DNA of 64,000 nt from assembly GCF_027213945.1 (NCBI RefSeq), contig NZ_JAPWGW010000001.1, positions 1,178,001 through 1,242,000 of the forward strand, given 5' to 3'. The notes beneath the pieces were generated by a model. It had not been told where the DNA came from and ran no database searches. It worked only from the letters and a program-made list of their open reading frames with translations. The translations under genes were made by a program, and so were the position numbers. The DNA comes from Henriciella marina. Lineage in GTDB: Bacteria; Pseudomonadota; Alphaproteobacteria; Caulobacterales; Hyphomonadaceae. Each line of letters opens with the position of its first letter. Within the stretch, counting starts at the first letter, position 1. Shown here in pieces: positions 54,646-63,817 of the stretch.

Positions 54646-57201
54646 ATGAAACTGGATATTGCGACAACTGCATTGCTGGCCCAGTTCGCACAGGCGGACG
54701 GCCCGCCCATGTATGAGCTGAGCCCGGAAGAAGCGCGGATGGTCGGCGAAGGCATGGCGAGCGCCTATCCTGACGGGCCAGAAATGGCCGAGACGCGCGA
54801 CATCGAGATCCCCGCCAGCGACGGCGCGAAGATCCGCGCGCGTATCCATCGCCCGGTGGACAAGCCGAAGGGCGTGATGGTCTTCTATCATGGCGGCGGC
54901 TGGGTCCTGTCCAACATCGATCAGTATGACTGTGTCGGCCGCCAGCTGGCCGAGCGCACGGCGTGCACCGTGCTGCTGGTCGATTATCGCAAGGCCCCGG
55001 AGCATCGCTATCCGACCGCCGCGAATGATGCCTGGGATGCGCTGAACTGGACGGCGGCGAACCTGAAAGCGCTGGGCGGCGCTGACCTGCCAATCATGGT
55101 GGGCGGCGACAGTGCGGGCGGCAATCTGGCCGCGATCGTCTGCCAGAAAGCCAAGGCCGCTGGCGCGCCGAAGATTGCGCTGCAGATGCTGGTCTATCCG
55201 GTGACCGATTGCGACATGACGCGGCCGTCTTACGCAAACATGGATAATCAGCTGCTGCTCAACACGCCGATGATGAAGTGGTTCTGGGACCATTACGCCC
55301 CGAACGAAGCCGACCGGAAAAAAGTCGACGCCTCGCCGCTGCACGCAGATGACCTCTCCGGCCTGCCGCCAGCTGTCGTGGTGACAGCCGAGTACGACAT
55401 CCTGCGCGAGGAGAGCGAGGCCTATGCCGATGCCCTGCGCAAGGCGGGCGTGCCGGTTACCTTCAAACAGTTCGACAAACAGATGCACAATTTCTTCGCC
55501 ATGCCGGGGCTGCTCCCGGCGCAGGCAAAGGCCATCGATTATGTCGGCGACCAGATCGACCAGCATCTTGGCCGCTATTCGCAGGCAGATGCGGTCGTCG
55601 TCGGCGCAGGCTTTGCCGGCATGTACCAGCTCAAGCGCCTGCGCGAGATGGGCCTCAAGACGCGTGTGATCGAGGCGGGCGATGATGTCGGCGGGACCTG
55701 GTACTGGAACCGCTATCCGGGCGCGCGCTGCGACATTGAAAGCCTTGGCTATTCCTATGGCTTCGACCCGGAGCTGGAGCAGGACTGGAGCTGGAGTGAG
55801 CGCTATGCGACGCAGCCGGAAATCCTGTCCTATGCCGAGCATGTCGCCAAACGCTATGACCTTCGCAAGGACATCACCTTCGAAACGCGCGTGACGCGCG
55901 CCGTCTATGATGAGGATACCTCGCGCTGGACGATCTATACCGATACGGGCGAGGCGATTTCAGCGACCTATTTCATCATGGCGACGGGCTGTCTTTCAGT
56001 GCCAAAGGAGCCCGACATTGAGGGCGCCGAAAGCTTTGAGGGGCCGACCTATATCACCGGGCGCTGGCCGCATGAGGGTGTCGACTTTACCGGAAAGAAA
56101 GTCGCTGTCATCGGCACGGGCTCTTCAGCCATCCAGGCCATTCCGCACATTGCAGAACAGGCGAGCCAGCTGACCGTCTATCAGCGCACGCCGGCCTATT
56201 CGCTGCCAGCGGGCAACCGGCCGCTGACCAATCAGGAAGTCTCTGACATGAAGGGCCGCTACCGCGACTTTCGTGAGGAGCAGAAGTATAATTTTGCGGG
56301 TATTCCAAAGCCGGAACGGGCGCTGGAGCCTGCGGCCATGGTCCCGCCAGAGGAGCGCCAGCGGCGCCTCGAGGAAGGCTGGACGCAGGGGCTGACCGGC
56401 CTGACGACCAAGTTCGCTGATGCGCTGGCGGACGAGGAGTCCAATGCGATCATCGCTGACTTCATTCGCGAGCGGATCAAGGCGCGCGTGAAGGACCCTG
56501 AAATTGCCGAGACGTTGACGCCGTATTCCTATCCGTTCGGCACGAAGCGGCCATGTCTCGACACCAATTTCTATGAAACCTTCAACCGCGATAATGTGAC
56601 CCTCGTCGACCTTCGCAAGACGCCGATGGAGAAGGTCACGCCGAAAGGCATCAAGACGAGTGCAGGCGAGGAAGATTTTGACGTGATCGTCTTTGCAACC
56701 GGTTTCGATGCGATGACCGGCGCGCTGCTCAAGGTTGATATTCGCGGCAAGGGCGGCGTGGCCCTCAGCGACAAGTGGGCGAACGGCCCGCATACCTATC
56801 TGGGCATCGCGATTGCCGGATTCCCGAACCTGTTCACGATTACTGGGCCCTCCAGTCCGTCCGTTCTTTCCAACATGATGGTCTCCATCGAGCAGCATGT
56901 GGACTGGGTGAGCGACTGTATCGGCTGGATGCGGGAGCGCGGTCTGGGGACGATCGAGCCAACAGAGGCCGCCGAAGAAGAGTGGGCCGAGCACAATGAG
57001 GCGATGGCGAACCAGACGCTCTTCCCGCAGGCAAACAGCTGGTACATTGGCGCAAACGTGCCAGGCAAGCCGCGGACCTTCATGGCCTATGTGGCGGGCG
57101 TCGATGTCTATCGCATCATCTGCGACCAGGTTGCCGCGAGCGGCTATTCCGGCTTTGAAACAGCGAAGGCGAAACAGCGGCTGGAAGCGGTGTCTGCTTA
57201 G
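54646..57201 (+). CDS. Alpha/beta hydrolase (HSL family)-Baeyer-Villiger monooxygenase fusion
   Basis: An 851-residue two-domain enzyme starting at ATG 54646 behind GGGAGAG. Residues ~1-310 are an HSL/Abhydrolase_3 esterase with oxyanion motif HGGGW (82-86), nucleophile elbow GDSAGG (Ser156), acid in AEYDILREE and base in QMHNFFAMP. From residue ~315 a class I flavin monooxygenase follows, with FAD Rossmann GAGFAGMYQLK, the fingerprint-like FEGPTYITGRWP (464-475; Ile at the usual His) and NADPH motif GTGSSAIQ. One protein could oxidise a ketone to an ester or lactone and then hydrolyse it. The pathway is unknown. Confidence 0.88.
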   Translation: MKLDIATTALLAQFAQADGPPMYELSPEEARMVGEGMASAYPDGPEMAETRDIEIPASDGAKIRARIHRPVDKPKGVMVFYHGGGWVLSNIDQYDCVGRQLAERTACTVLLVDYRKAPEHRYPTAANDAWDALNWTAANLKALGGADLPIMVGGDSAGGNLAAIVCQKAKAAGAPKIALQMLVYPVTDCDMTRPSYANMDNQLLLNTPMMKWFWDHYAPNEADRKKVDASPLHADDLSGLPPAVVVTAEYDILREESEAYADALRKAGVPVTFKQFDKQMHNFFAMPGLLPAQAKAIDYVGDQIDQHLGRYSQADAVVVGAGFAGMYQLKRLREMGLKTRVIEAGDDVGGTWYWNRYPGARCDIESLGYSYGFDPELEQDWSWSERYATQPEILSYAEHVAKRYDLRKDITFETRVTRAVYDEDTSRWTIYTDTGEAISATYFIMATGCLSVPKEPDIEGAESFEGPTYITGRWPHEGVDFTGKKVAVIGTGSSAIQAIPHIAEQASQLTVYQRTPAYSLPAGNRPLTNQEVSDMKGRYRDFREEQKYNFAGIPKPERALEPAAMVPPEERQRRLEEGWTQGLTGLTTKFADALADEESNAIIADFIRERIKARVKDPEIAETLTPYSYPFGTKRPCLDTNFYETFNRDNVTLVDLRKTPMEKVTPKGIKTSAGEEDFDVIVFATGFDAMTGALLKVDIRGKGGVALSDKWANGPHTYLGIAIAGFPNLFTITGPSSPSVLSNMMVSIEQHVDWVSDCIGWMRERGLGTIEPTEAAEEEWAEHNEAMANQTLFPQANSWYIGANVPGKPRTFMAYVAGVDVYRIICDQVAASGYSGFETAKAKQRLEAVSA

Positions 57202-57234
57202 GGCCGCGCAGGCCGCCCCAAGGCGTAGCGACCT

Positions 57235-57690
57235 TCAAATGTCGGCTGTCTCGCGGGTGAGTCCCGCGAGTTCATCGTGAAGGGACGTCCATGCGGCGTC
57301 CCTTTTTTCGGTCCAGTCCTCGCCCAGCGCATCGTGGCAGACATCGCGTATTGCCGCGAAGATCAGGTTTAGATCTTCGGCGGTGAGGCCATAGCCGTCA
57401 TGTTGTATGCGAGCGGCTTCGAGGTGGAAGCAGGGTGACGGGCTTCCTGCGGCCTGTCCGAGGATGCAGTCGAAACAGGTTTCCAGCATCGCAGCGCGCA
57501 CACCGCCATCGCTGTCCATATCGAACATGGGTTCGAAAGCAGGGCGCAGCGCGAAGAGGCGGGCATAGACGAGCGGCTGGGGGTCACCGACTGTATCTGC
57601 GAGGCGCTGGAGCGTGTCTTCGATGAGGGCGGCTCTCTCTTTCATCTGGCGATGATAATAGGGGCGGTCGGCGCTGGCGAGCCTCATCAC
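57235..57690 (-). CDS. Globin-like protein
   Basis: A 151-residue protein of globin pattern. RLFALRPAFEPMFD corresponds to the B/C helices, and AARIQHDGYGLTAEDLNLIFAAIRDVCHDALGEDWTEKRDAAW to the F-H helices. His97 (IQHDGYG) is a plausible proximal heme ligand. It lacks the reductase domain of a flavohemoglobin. Two start choices exist (57690 or 57645), neither with a good ribosome site. It converges on the hydrolase-monooxygenase fusion. Confidence 0.65.
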   Translation of the reverse strand: MMRLASADRPYYHRQMKERAALIEDTLQRLADTVGDPQPLVYARLFALRPAFEPMFDMDSDGGVRAAMLETCFDCILGQAAGSPSPCFHLEAARIQHDGYGLTAEDLNLIFAAIRDVCHDALGEDWTEKRDAAWTSLHDELAGLTRETADI

Positions 57691-57761
57691 GGGCGCGTGC
57701 GATGATGACGCGGACCACCGGCGTGCCTATGCTGCACGTAGGATACGGAGGAGGCATTGAG

Positions 57762-58535
57762 ATGGCAGAACGTAAACCGGTAGTGCTGGTTCTTGGGGCG
57801 GGGGCTGGGATCGGCGGTCATGTGGCGCAGCGTTTTGCGGCGGGCGGGTATCATGCCGTGCTCTGCAGGCGCTCCGATGAGGACGGGCTGGCGCGGCTCG
57901 TGTCGAGGATCCAGGACAGCGGCGGCGACGCGACCGGCATGCTGCTCAATGCGGTCGAGGAGGGCGCGATCGAGGATCTTGTGTTCCGGGTCGAGCGCGA
58001 CATCGGGCCGATCGAGGTCGCGCTGTTCAATCTGGGGGCTCAGATCGGCAACCGGGCGCTTGGTGACACACCGCTGAAGACATTCGAGCTTGGCTGGCGG
58101 ATGGCGACGTTCGGGCTTTTTCGGCTGGCGCAGGCGCTGCTGCCGCAGATGGAGGCGCGCGGATCAGGCACGTTGCTGGTGACGTCTGCGACTGCTGCGG
58201 TGCGCGGTAATGCGGGCCAGCACTCACACGCGGCGGCCATGGGCGGGCGGCGCATGCTATGCCAGACGCTGAACGCCGAGTTCGCGCCGAAAGGCATTCA
58301 TGTCGCGCACATTCTGATCGATGGGCCTGTTGAGGCGCCGGATACGCTGGGCAAGCTGCTTGGGCCGGAGCGGTTTGCTGAGCTGAAGGCCGCCAAGAGC
58401 GAGGGTAAGGATGAGCTGATCCTGCCGGGCGAACTGGCGGAGACCTATTGGCATGTCGCGCACCAGCATCGCTCTGCCTGGAGCCATGAGATCGATATCA
58501 GGCCATTCAAGGACAAGCCCTGGTGGAATAGCTAG
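57762..58535 (+). CDS. SDR-fold protein lacking the catalytic Tyr and Lys
   Basis: A 257-residue short-chain dehydrogenase-like protein, start ATG 57762 behind GGAGGAGG. The dinucleotide-binding loop VLGAGAGIGGHVAQRFAAGG and the ALFNLGAQ strand are present. At the catalytic site, however, the usual YxxxK region reads QHSHAAAMGGRRMLCQ: the Tyr is replaced by His and the Lys by Met. The protein ends WSHEIDIRPFKDKPWW, as in related SDRs of unknown role. It probably binds a nucleotide cofactor without the normal chemistry. Confidence 0.85.
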   Translation: MAERKPVVLVLGAGAGIGGHVAQRFAAGGYHAVLCRRSDEDGLARLVSRIQDSGGDATGMLLNAVEEGAIEDLVFRVERDIGPIEVALFNLGAQIGNRALGDTPLKTFELGWRMATFGLFRLAQALLPQMEARGSGTLLVTSATAAVRGNAGQHSHAAAMGGRRMLCQTLNAEFAPKGIHVAHILIDGPVEAPDTLGKLLGPERFAELKAAKSEGKDELILPGELAETYWHVAHQHRSAWSHEIDIRPFKDKPWWNS

Positions 58536-58545
58536 GCGGCTGGTC

Positions 58546-59178
58546 TCAGCATTGCAGGACAGCTTTCGCGGCGGGGCGGGCGCGGTAGCGTGTGTCCCAG
58601 TCGCGAAGGCGAGGGCGCTCGCCGAGAATGTCGACGCCGATAAATCGGACGAATTGCAGGTGTGAGGCGAGGGTGAGGTCCGCGGTTGAGACGCTGTCGC
58701 CCGCCAGAAGGTCACGGCCATCGCCCAGCGTCTCTTCAACGAAGTCGAGCGGGGCCTGTATTTGCTTCTCGATGGCGGCGGCCTGTACCGGATCTGGCGG
58801 CAGGCCAAGCGGCGACTTCTTGTAGTGGACATAGATGGCCAGCGGATTGGCGATCTTGAGCTCGACGATGCGTTCAAGGTCGCGGGCCCTGGCGCGCGCT
58901 TCGGCGTCTGATGGCGCGAGGGCGCCATCTGGATATTTGCTCTCCAGATAATCGATGATGGCCAGCGACTCGCGCAGATATGATCCGTCGTCCAGCTCGA
59001 GGACGGGCAGCGTGCCGAACGGATTGCGGGCGAGGTGATCAGGCTCACGCTGGCGGCCCTTCAGCGTGTTGACGATTTTCTGTTCGATAGGCAGCGCGTT
59101 ACCCGCCTCTGCGCGCTCTGCAAGATAGAGCATGACTTTGGTCGGGTTGGGCGCGACGGGGACGGTATAGAGTTTCAT
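58546..59178 (-). CDS. Glutathione S-transferase
   Basis: A 210-residue GST from ATG 59178 (MKLYTVPVAPNPTKVMLYLAER). The N-terminal thioredoxin-like domain has the GSH-site motif FGTLPVLELDDGSYLRESLAIIDYL, and the C-terminal all-helical domain follows. Cys, Ser or Tyr at the catalytic position is not obvious, the Ser/Thr in VPVAPNPTKV being the best candidate. Adjacent flavin and reductase genes suggest a detoxification role. Confidence 0.9.
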   Translation of the reverse strand: MKLYTVPVAPNPTKVMLYLAERAEAGNALPIEQKIVNTLKGRQREPDHLARNPFGTLPVLELDDGSYLRESLAIIDYLESKYPDGALAPSDAEARARARDLERIVELKIANPLAIYVHYKKSPLGLPPDPVQAAAIEKQIQAPLDFVEETLGDGRDLLAGDSVSTADLTLASHLQFVRFIGVDILGERPRLRDWDTRYRARPAAKAVLQC

Positions 59179-59287
59179 GCACTGAGCATTCGCCCGAAGT
59201 CGCAGTTTTGGCAAGCTGACGCGAAGTTAGTGCTGGACGGGAAGGGGGCTGGCAGGGTGTATGTCCGGCAGGAAAAGGAGGCCTGAT

Positions 59288-60385
59288 TTGGCTGTAGAAG
59301 ACATGTTCGCCCCGTTGACGTTTACCCGTGGTCCAGCCTGGAAGAACAGGCTGGCACTGGCGCCGCTGACCAACCAGCAGAGCCATGCCGATGGCGTCCT
59401 GTCCGACGAAGAGTTTCACTGGCTGACCATGCGGGCCGATGGCGGCTTTGCCATGGTGATGACGGCGGCCGCGCATGTGCAGGCCGCCGGTCAGGGCTTT
59501 CCAGGCCAGCTTGGCTGCTGGGACGACAAGCATATTGAAGGGCTCACGCGTCTCGCCGATGCCATCCGTGCGAAGGGGGCGGTGTCGTCGCTGCAACTGC
59601 ACCATGCGGGCATTCGCGCCGACAAGACCGCCGTGCCGGAGCCTGTCGGACCATCGGACCATGCCGAAACTGGATCGCGGGCCCTGTTGCGCGCCGAAGT
59701 GGATGTCGTCCGCGATGACTTCATTGCAGCAGCGAGGCGCGCTGAGGCGGCAGGCTTTGACGGCGTCGAGATCCACGGCGCGCATGGCTATATTCTCGCC
59801 CAGTTCATGTCGCCGGATACCAATCAGCGCACGGATGATTATGGCGGCAGCGTCGAAAACCGCACGCGCCTGACGCGCGAGATCGTGGATGGTATCCGCG
59901 CGGCGTGCGGGCCGGACTTTCAGGTCGGTATCCGCCTCTCGCCAGAGCGGTTTGGCCTTAGCCTGCCGGAAAATGTCGACTTCGTCCGTGACCTGATGGC
60001 GGGCGGAAAGCTCGACTATGTCGATATCTCTTTCTGGGACTACAAGAAGCTGCCCGACGATGAAACGCTGCGCGGCAAGAGCCTGCTGGAGCATTTCGTC
60101 GATCTGCCGCGTCATGGCACGCGGCTTGGCGGCGCGGGCAAGATCCGCGATGGGGCGGACATACGCGACGTGCTGGAGGCTGGGCTCGACTATGCAATGA
60201 TCGGGCGGGCGGCGATCCTGCATCATGACCTGCCAAAGCGCGTGAAAGCCGATGCGGATTACAAGTCACCGCAGACGCCCGTGTCTGTGGCCCATATGGA
60301 AGCAGAAGGCATCAGCCCGGTCTTCGTGACCTATCTGCGCAATACGTTCCGCATGGTTGAGCCGCTGGAGCCTGCAGAGAGCTAG
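59288..60385 (+). CDS. NADH:flavin oxidoreductase/Old Yellow Enzyme family protein
   Basis: A 365-residue FMN TIM-barrel ene-reductase. The TTG at 59288 follows AAGGAGG and is preferred; an ATG-led frame from 59261 is less likely. Conserved pieces are the substrate-contacting QLHHAGI, the HGAHGYILAQFMSP and NQRTDDYGGSVENR motifs, and the phosphate-binding GKIRDGADIRDVLEAGLDYAMIGRAAI. It reduces activated alkenes or acts on similar substrates, with NADPH or NADH. It is divergent from the GST, and both could join in detoxification. Confidence 0.92.
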   Translation: MAVEDMFAPLTFTRGPAWKNRLALAPLTNQQSHADGVLSDEEFHWLTMRADGGFAMVMTAAAHVQAAGQGFPGQLGCWDDKHIEGLTRLADAIRAKGAVSSLQLHHAGIRADKTAVPEPVGPSDHAETGSRALLRAEVDVVRDDFIAAARRAEAAGFDGVEIHGAHGYILAQFMSPDTNQRTDDYGGSVENRTRLTREIVDGIRAACGPDFQVGIRLSPERFGLSLPENVDFVRDLMAGGKLDYVDISFWDYKKLPDDETLRGKSLLEHFVDLPRHGTRLGGAGKIRDGADIRDVLEAGLDYAMIGRAAILHHDLPKRVKADADYKSPQTPVSVAHMEAEGISPVFVTYLRNTFRMVEPLEPAES

Positions 60386-60483
60386 GGGCCTGATCGTACT
60401 GACAGCGCGACACTGGAAGGTCTTGCCCATCCGGCTCAATCGCGCTTGAAGACGCGGGCTATAAGAACAGGACGGAGACCGCC

Positions 60484-61314
60484 ATGACTGCAGCCCTCGA
60501 AACCGCGATTGAACAGGCCTGGGAAGACCGCGCCAGTGTCTCGACAGACACGAAAGGCGAGGTCCGCGATGCTGTCGAAGAGGCGCTTGCCATGCTCGAC
60601 AGCGGCAAGGCGCGCGTTGCCGAGAAGGGCGCTGATGGCGACTGGGTCGTGCATCAATGGCTGAAGAAGGCCGTGCTTCTATCTTTCCGCCTCAATGCCA
60701 ACGGTCCGATCGAGGGCGGGCCTGACGGCTCGACCTGGTGGGACAAGGTGCCAAGCAAGTTCGATGGCTGGACGAGCGATGATTTCGCGTCCTCGGGCCT
60801 GCGCGCCGTACCGAACGCTGTGGCGCGCCGTGGCTCTTACATCGCGTCGGGCGTGGTGCTGATGCCGAGCTTCGTGAATATCGGCGCCTATGTCGATGAA
60901 GGCACCATGGTCGACACCTGGGCGACGGTCGGCTCCTGTGCGCAGATCGGCAAGAATGTGCACCTGTCCGGCGGCGCTGGCATTGGCGGCGTGCTTGAGC
61001 CGCTGCAGGCCAACCCGACCATTATCGAGGACAATTGCTTCATTGGCGCGCGCGCTGAAGTTGCCGAAGGCGTGATCGTGCGCGAAGGCTCGGTTCTGGC
61101 GATGGGGACGTTCCTGTCGCAATCGACCAAGATCGTGCACCGCACGACCGGCGAAGTCGTCATGGGCGAAGTGCCGCCTTATTCGGTCATCGTGCCGGGT
61201 TCGATGCCTGCTGCCGATGGCAAGGGTCCGGGCCTCTACTGCGCGGTCATCATCAAGACCGTCGATGAGCGCACGCGCAGCAAGGTCGGCATCAACGAAC
61301 TGTTGCGGCCGTAG
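60484..61314 (+). CDS. dapD: 2,3,4,5-tetrahydropyridine-2,6-dicarboxylate N-succinyltransferase
   Basis: A 276-residue left-handed beta-helix enzyme of the succinylase branch of lysine/diaminopimelate synthesis. It uses succinyl-CoA to succinylate tetrahydrodipicolinate. The start [16 protein letters not shown] is conserved. The hexapeptide-repeat region is seen as [47 protein letters not shown]. The length is normal for DapD. The product feeds DapC/DapE elsewhere. Confidence 0.96.
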   Translation: MTAALETAIEQAWEDRASVSTDTKGEVRDAVEEALAMLDSGKARVAEKGADGDWVVHQWLKKAVLLSFRLNANGPIEGGPDGSTWWDKVPSKFDGWTSDDFASSGLRAVPNAVARRGSYIASGVVLMPSFVNIGAYVDEGTMVDTWATVGSCAQIGKNVHLSGGAGIGGVLEPLQANPTIIEDNCFIGARAEVAEGVIVREGSVLAMGTFLSQSTKIVHRTTGEVVMGEVPPYSVIVPGSMPAADGKGPGLYCAVIIKTVDERTRSKVGINELLRP

Positions 61315-61347
61315 GGCCGGGCGGCGGGCAGGCCTCGACGCTTCGCG

Positions 61348-62400
61348 CTAATTGATCGAGACCTGCAATGCCATCAGGCCGAAATAGGTTACGAGGATGC
61401 CGAGGCCTTCGAAGCCGATGCCACGGCGTTCCCTCAGGATGAGGCCCATGAGCAGGATAGTGGTGATCACGGTCGCACCGATGAGCATCAGCCCGTCGGC
61501 CTGCGTCATCGCATGATAGATCGAGCCGTCGCGATAGGCGATGTCCGATAGTGACAGGAACAGGACATCGAACGTATTGCCGCCGATGATGCCGCCGACC
61601 GCCAGCTGAAGCGCGCCGCGGCGCACGGCGGCGAGCGTGGTGACCAGCTCTGGCAGCGAGGTCGCCACAGCCGTCATCAGGGCGCCGACAATGGTCTGGG
61701 AGATGCCCAGATTGGAGGAGATGACTGCGCCTGACTGGGCGATGGCATAACCGCAGGCAGCGAGGACGAGGCTGAGGCCAACGAATATGGCGATCATCAC
61801 GGGAAGGCTATGAATCTGGGCTTCTTCCTCGTCAGGCGCGTCTTCCCGGGTTTCATCGGTCTCTCGCGGGCGCCACATCGGCTTGTTGCGGAGCTGAACG
61901 GCTGCGCGGGTGCCAAAGAAGTAGACCGCAAACAGCAGCAAGGATGCCGGGTGTATGCCGAACAGGGTGTATTCGGGGGCGTAGTTCGCGGCGAGCGGCA
62001 GGCTCATCAGCAGGACCAGCATGGCCGCCATGAGCATGTTGTTGGCGTCGGCGGCAGCGTGCTCGAGGTTGACGCGCTTGTAGATTAGATCTGCGATGAC
62101 GAGGAAAGTGGTCTGGGCGGCGATCCCGCCAACGGCATTGGAGACGGCGAGCGAGGCGAGGCCGGCAGAGGCCGCCGTCAGGGATGTCACAATGCCAGAA
62201 AGAGAGGTGCTGGCGCCCAAGAGTATGCCGCCAAAGACCGCTTCACCAAGACCGGTGCGATCCGCCAGCCTGTCTGCGGTCGAAATGATACGGATGCCTG
62301 CCAGCGTAACGACAAAGGTCGCGGCCAGAAATACGATGATTGCGATCTGCGTGGAGATAGTGCGCGTCCCTTCAGCCCAGCGTGAATACCCTTTCTGAAT
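61348..62400 (-). CDS. Calcium/sodium antiporter (CaCA/YrbG-like), start codon uncertain
   Basis: A membrane antiporter of the YrbG-like CaCA group with ten or so helices. The two alpha repeats are GASTSLSGIVTSL (degenerate; a SLPE is lost in the first) and MTAVATSLPELVTTLAAVRRGAL. Homology-like sequence (FLAATFVVTLAGIRIISTADRLADRTGLGEAVFGG) runs upstream of the first TTG at 62220, so the true start is earlier, but between it and the upstream TGA at 62434 there is no ATG, GTG or TTG. I place the start at the ATT (62398-62400) with low confidence. The frame continues directly from the upstream methyltransferase. Confidence 0.75.
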   Translation of the reverse strand: MQKGYSRWAEGTRTISTQIAIIVFLAATFVVTLAGIRIISTADRLADRTGLGEAVFGGILLGASTSLSGIVTSLTAASAGLASLAVSNAVGGIAAQTTFLVIADLIYKRVNLEHAAADANNMLMAAMLVLLMSLPLAANYAPEYTLFGIHPASLLLFAVYFFGTRAAVQLRNKPMWRPRETDETREDAPDEEEAQIHSLPVMIAIFVGLSLVLAACGYAIAQSGAVISSNLGISQTIVGALMTAVATSLPELVTTLAAVRRGALQLAVGGIIGGNTFDVLFLSLSDIAYRDGSIYHAMTQADGLMLIGATVITTILLMGLILRERRGIGFEGLGILVTYFGLMALQVSIN

Positions 62401-62433
62401 GCGCTCGCAGGGGGCAGGTTCCTCTACAGGACA

Positions 62434-63279
62434 TCAGGCAGGTGCTTTGGCCCTGATTGCCCAGCACCCGGCGGTGTAACGAACCTCATCACCCACAATG
62501 AAAGCCTCGTACGCTTTGCCTACAGCTGCCTGCACGGCGTCCCTGTCGGCCTGAGGGTTCACGTCGAGAAGGCGTGGTACGGGACCAAGCCTGTCGAGAA
62601 ACAGGGGCAGTTCGCTCACAGGGAAGCTGCAGGGAATATCCTCAGCCGTGATGTCGATGCTGGTCCACCCAGCGTCTTTCAGCATGGCGTGAACATAGTC
62701 GCGATCTTCGAAACCGAACTGGCCGGGCGCGTTCTTTTCGCGCTTCGGCATCTCATCGAGAAAGGGGGCGGCGGCGCGCGTTCCCGCGCTCATGAATGGA
62801 TTGTCGGCCGGGCTGCGCCAAGCATAGAGGTGCAGGCTGGCGGCGTCCGTGGCGGCGGATCTGAGATTTGAAAACGCCTTCACCGGATTAGCGAAGAACA
62901 TCACGCCGAAGCGGGAGATCATGAGGTCGAAGCGATTGTTGCTGAAGTCGTAGATCTCGGCGTCAGCCTTGATGAAGTCGGCGTCTATTTCAGTGGCGCT
63001 GGCCCGGTTGCGAGCGAGGGCGAGCATCGGGCCTGAAATGTCGATCCCGGTGAGGTGGGCCGATGGCGCTGCCTTGGCGGCTGCGAGTGTGACAGCGCCG
63101 GTGCCGCACCCGATGTCGAGGATGCGGGATGCGCCGCCTTGCGCCGCGCTTGCCGCGAGGCGGCTTTCGATCTCTTCGAACATGGCGTCCATGACGGACT
63201 GGGCATCGACCCATGTCTCGCCGCCCGCGCCGTCCCAATGGGATTTCTGCTGAGCGCGGATCGCGTCGGCGTCGCTCAT
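62434..63279 (-). CDS. Class I SAM-dependent methyltransferase
   Basis: A 281-residue methyltransferase with glycine loop ILDIGCGTGAVTLAAAKA, acidic loop GIDISGPML and post-I motif RFGVMFFANPVKAFSNLRSA. The substrate is unknown; the family includes small-molecule and quinone-modifying enzymes. Its start overlaps the MaoC stop by 4 bases and its TGA is in the same frame as the following antiporter. The three genes on this strand appear co-transcribed. Confidence 0.88.
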   Translation of the reverse strand: MSDADAIRAQQKSHWDGAGGETWVDAQSVMDAMFEEIESRLAASAAQGGASRILDIGCGTGAVTLAAAKAAPSAHLTGIDISGPMLALARNRASATEIDADFIKADAEIYDFSNNRFDLMISRFGVMFFANPVKAFSNLRSAATDAASLHLYAWRSPADNPFMSAGTRAAAPFLDEMPKREKNAPGQFGFEDRDYVHAMLKDAGWTSIDITAEDIPCSFPVSELPLFLDRLGPVPRLLDVNPQADRDAVQAAVGKAYEAFIVGDEVRYTAGCWAIRAKAPA

Positions 63280-63758
63280 GCGGTGATCTCGTCTTCTATC
63301 GGCGCTTCCGGGTTGCGAACCTTGATGAGACCATTGCCGATGAACTTCATTACCAGCTCATCATTCTGGTTGTAGACGCGGTTTTCTGACCGGGTAAGGC
63401 CCATGTCGGGGCGGCTCTTCATGCGGCGCTTCGAGATCATCTCCATTTCGATGCGGATTTCGTCGCCCGGATAGACGGGCTTGATCCATTTAAGGTCATC
63501 AATGCCAGGGGAGCCAAGGCCCGCTTGCGGTTCGCCCTGCTGCATCGTCTCGACCATCAGGCGCATCGTCATGGCGGCTGTGTGCCAGCCAGAGGCAGAG
63601 AGACGGCCAAAGAAAGTCTGTTTCGCCGCTTCGTCATCGAGGTGGAAGGGCTGGGGGTCGTATTTGGAGGCAAAGTCGATGACCTCTTCGCGCGTGACCC
63701 TATAGGATCGCGGCGAATGGGTGATCGTGCCCGGTTCCATGTCTTCGAAATAGCGCAT
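63276..63758 (-). CDS. MaoC family dehydratase (hot-dog fold)
   Basis: A 160-residue R-specific enoyl-CoA hydratase-like protein, start ATG 63758 behind GGGGAG. The hydratase motif is seen as ASKYDPQPFHLDDEAAKQTFFGRLSASGWHTAAMTMRL, with the catalytic Asp and His. It probably hydrates short-chain enoyl-CoAs or related thioesters. It overlaps the methyltransferase start (ATGA). The 27 extra upstream codons are low-complexity and are not part of the gene. Confidence 0.9.
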   Translation of the reverse strand: MRYFEDMEPGTITHSPRSYRVTREEVIDFASKYDPQPFHLDDEAAKQTFFGRLSASGWHTAAMTMRLMVETMQQGEPQAGLGSPGIDDLKWIKPVYPGDEIRIEMEMISKRRMKSRPDMGLTRSENRVYNQNDELVMKFIGNGLIKVRNPEAPIEDEITA

Positions 63759-63817
63759 GCGCTCCCCTTCCTTTTTGTTGCTGAGCATAGATGAGGAAGA
63801 GGGTGGGGGCGCGCAAG

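Noticed and set aside
54451-55842. Open frame antisense to the hydrolase-monooxygenase fusion
   Set aside because: Composition-driven shadow; contains no recognisable domain.
59099-60226. Open frame antisense to the Old Yellow Enzyme gene
   Set aside because: Shadow of a conserved gene with low-complexity His/Arg-rich product.
61348-62220. Antiporter translated only from the TTG at 62220
   Set aside because: This would discard about 60 residues that read as conserved antiporter sequence, including a first helix.
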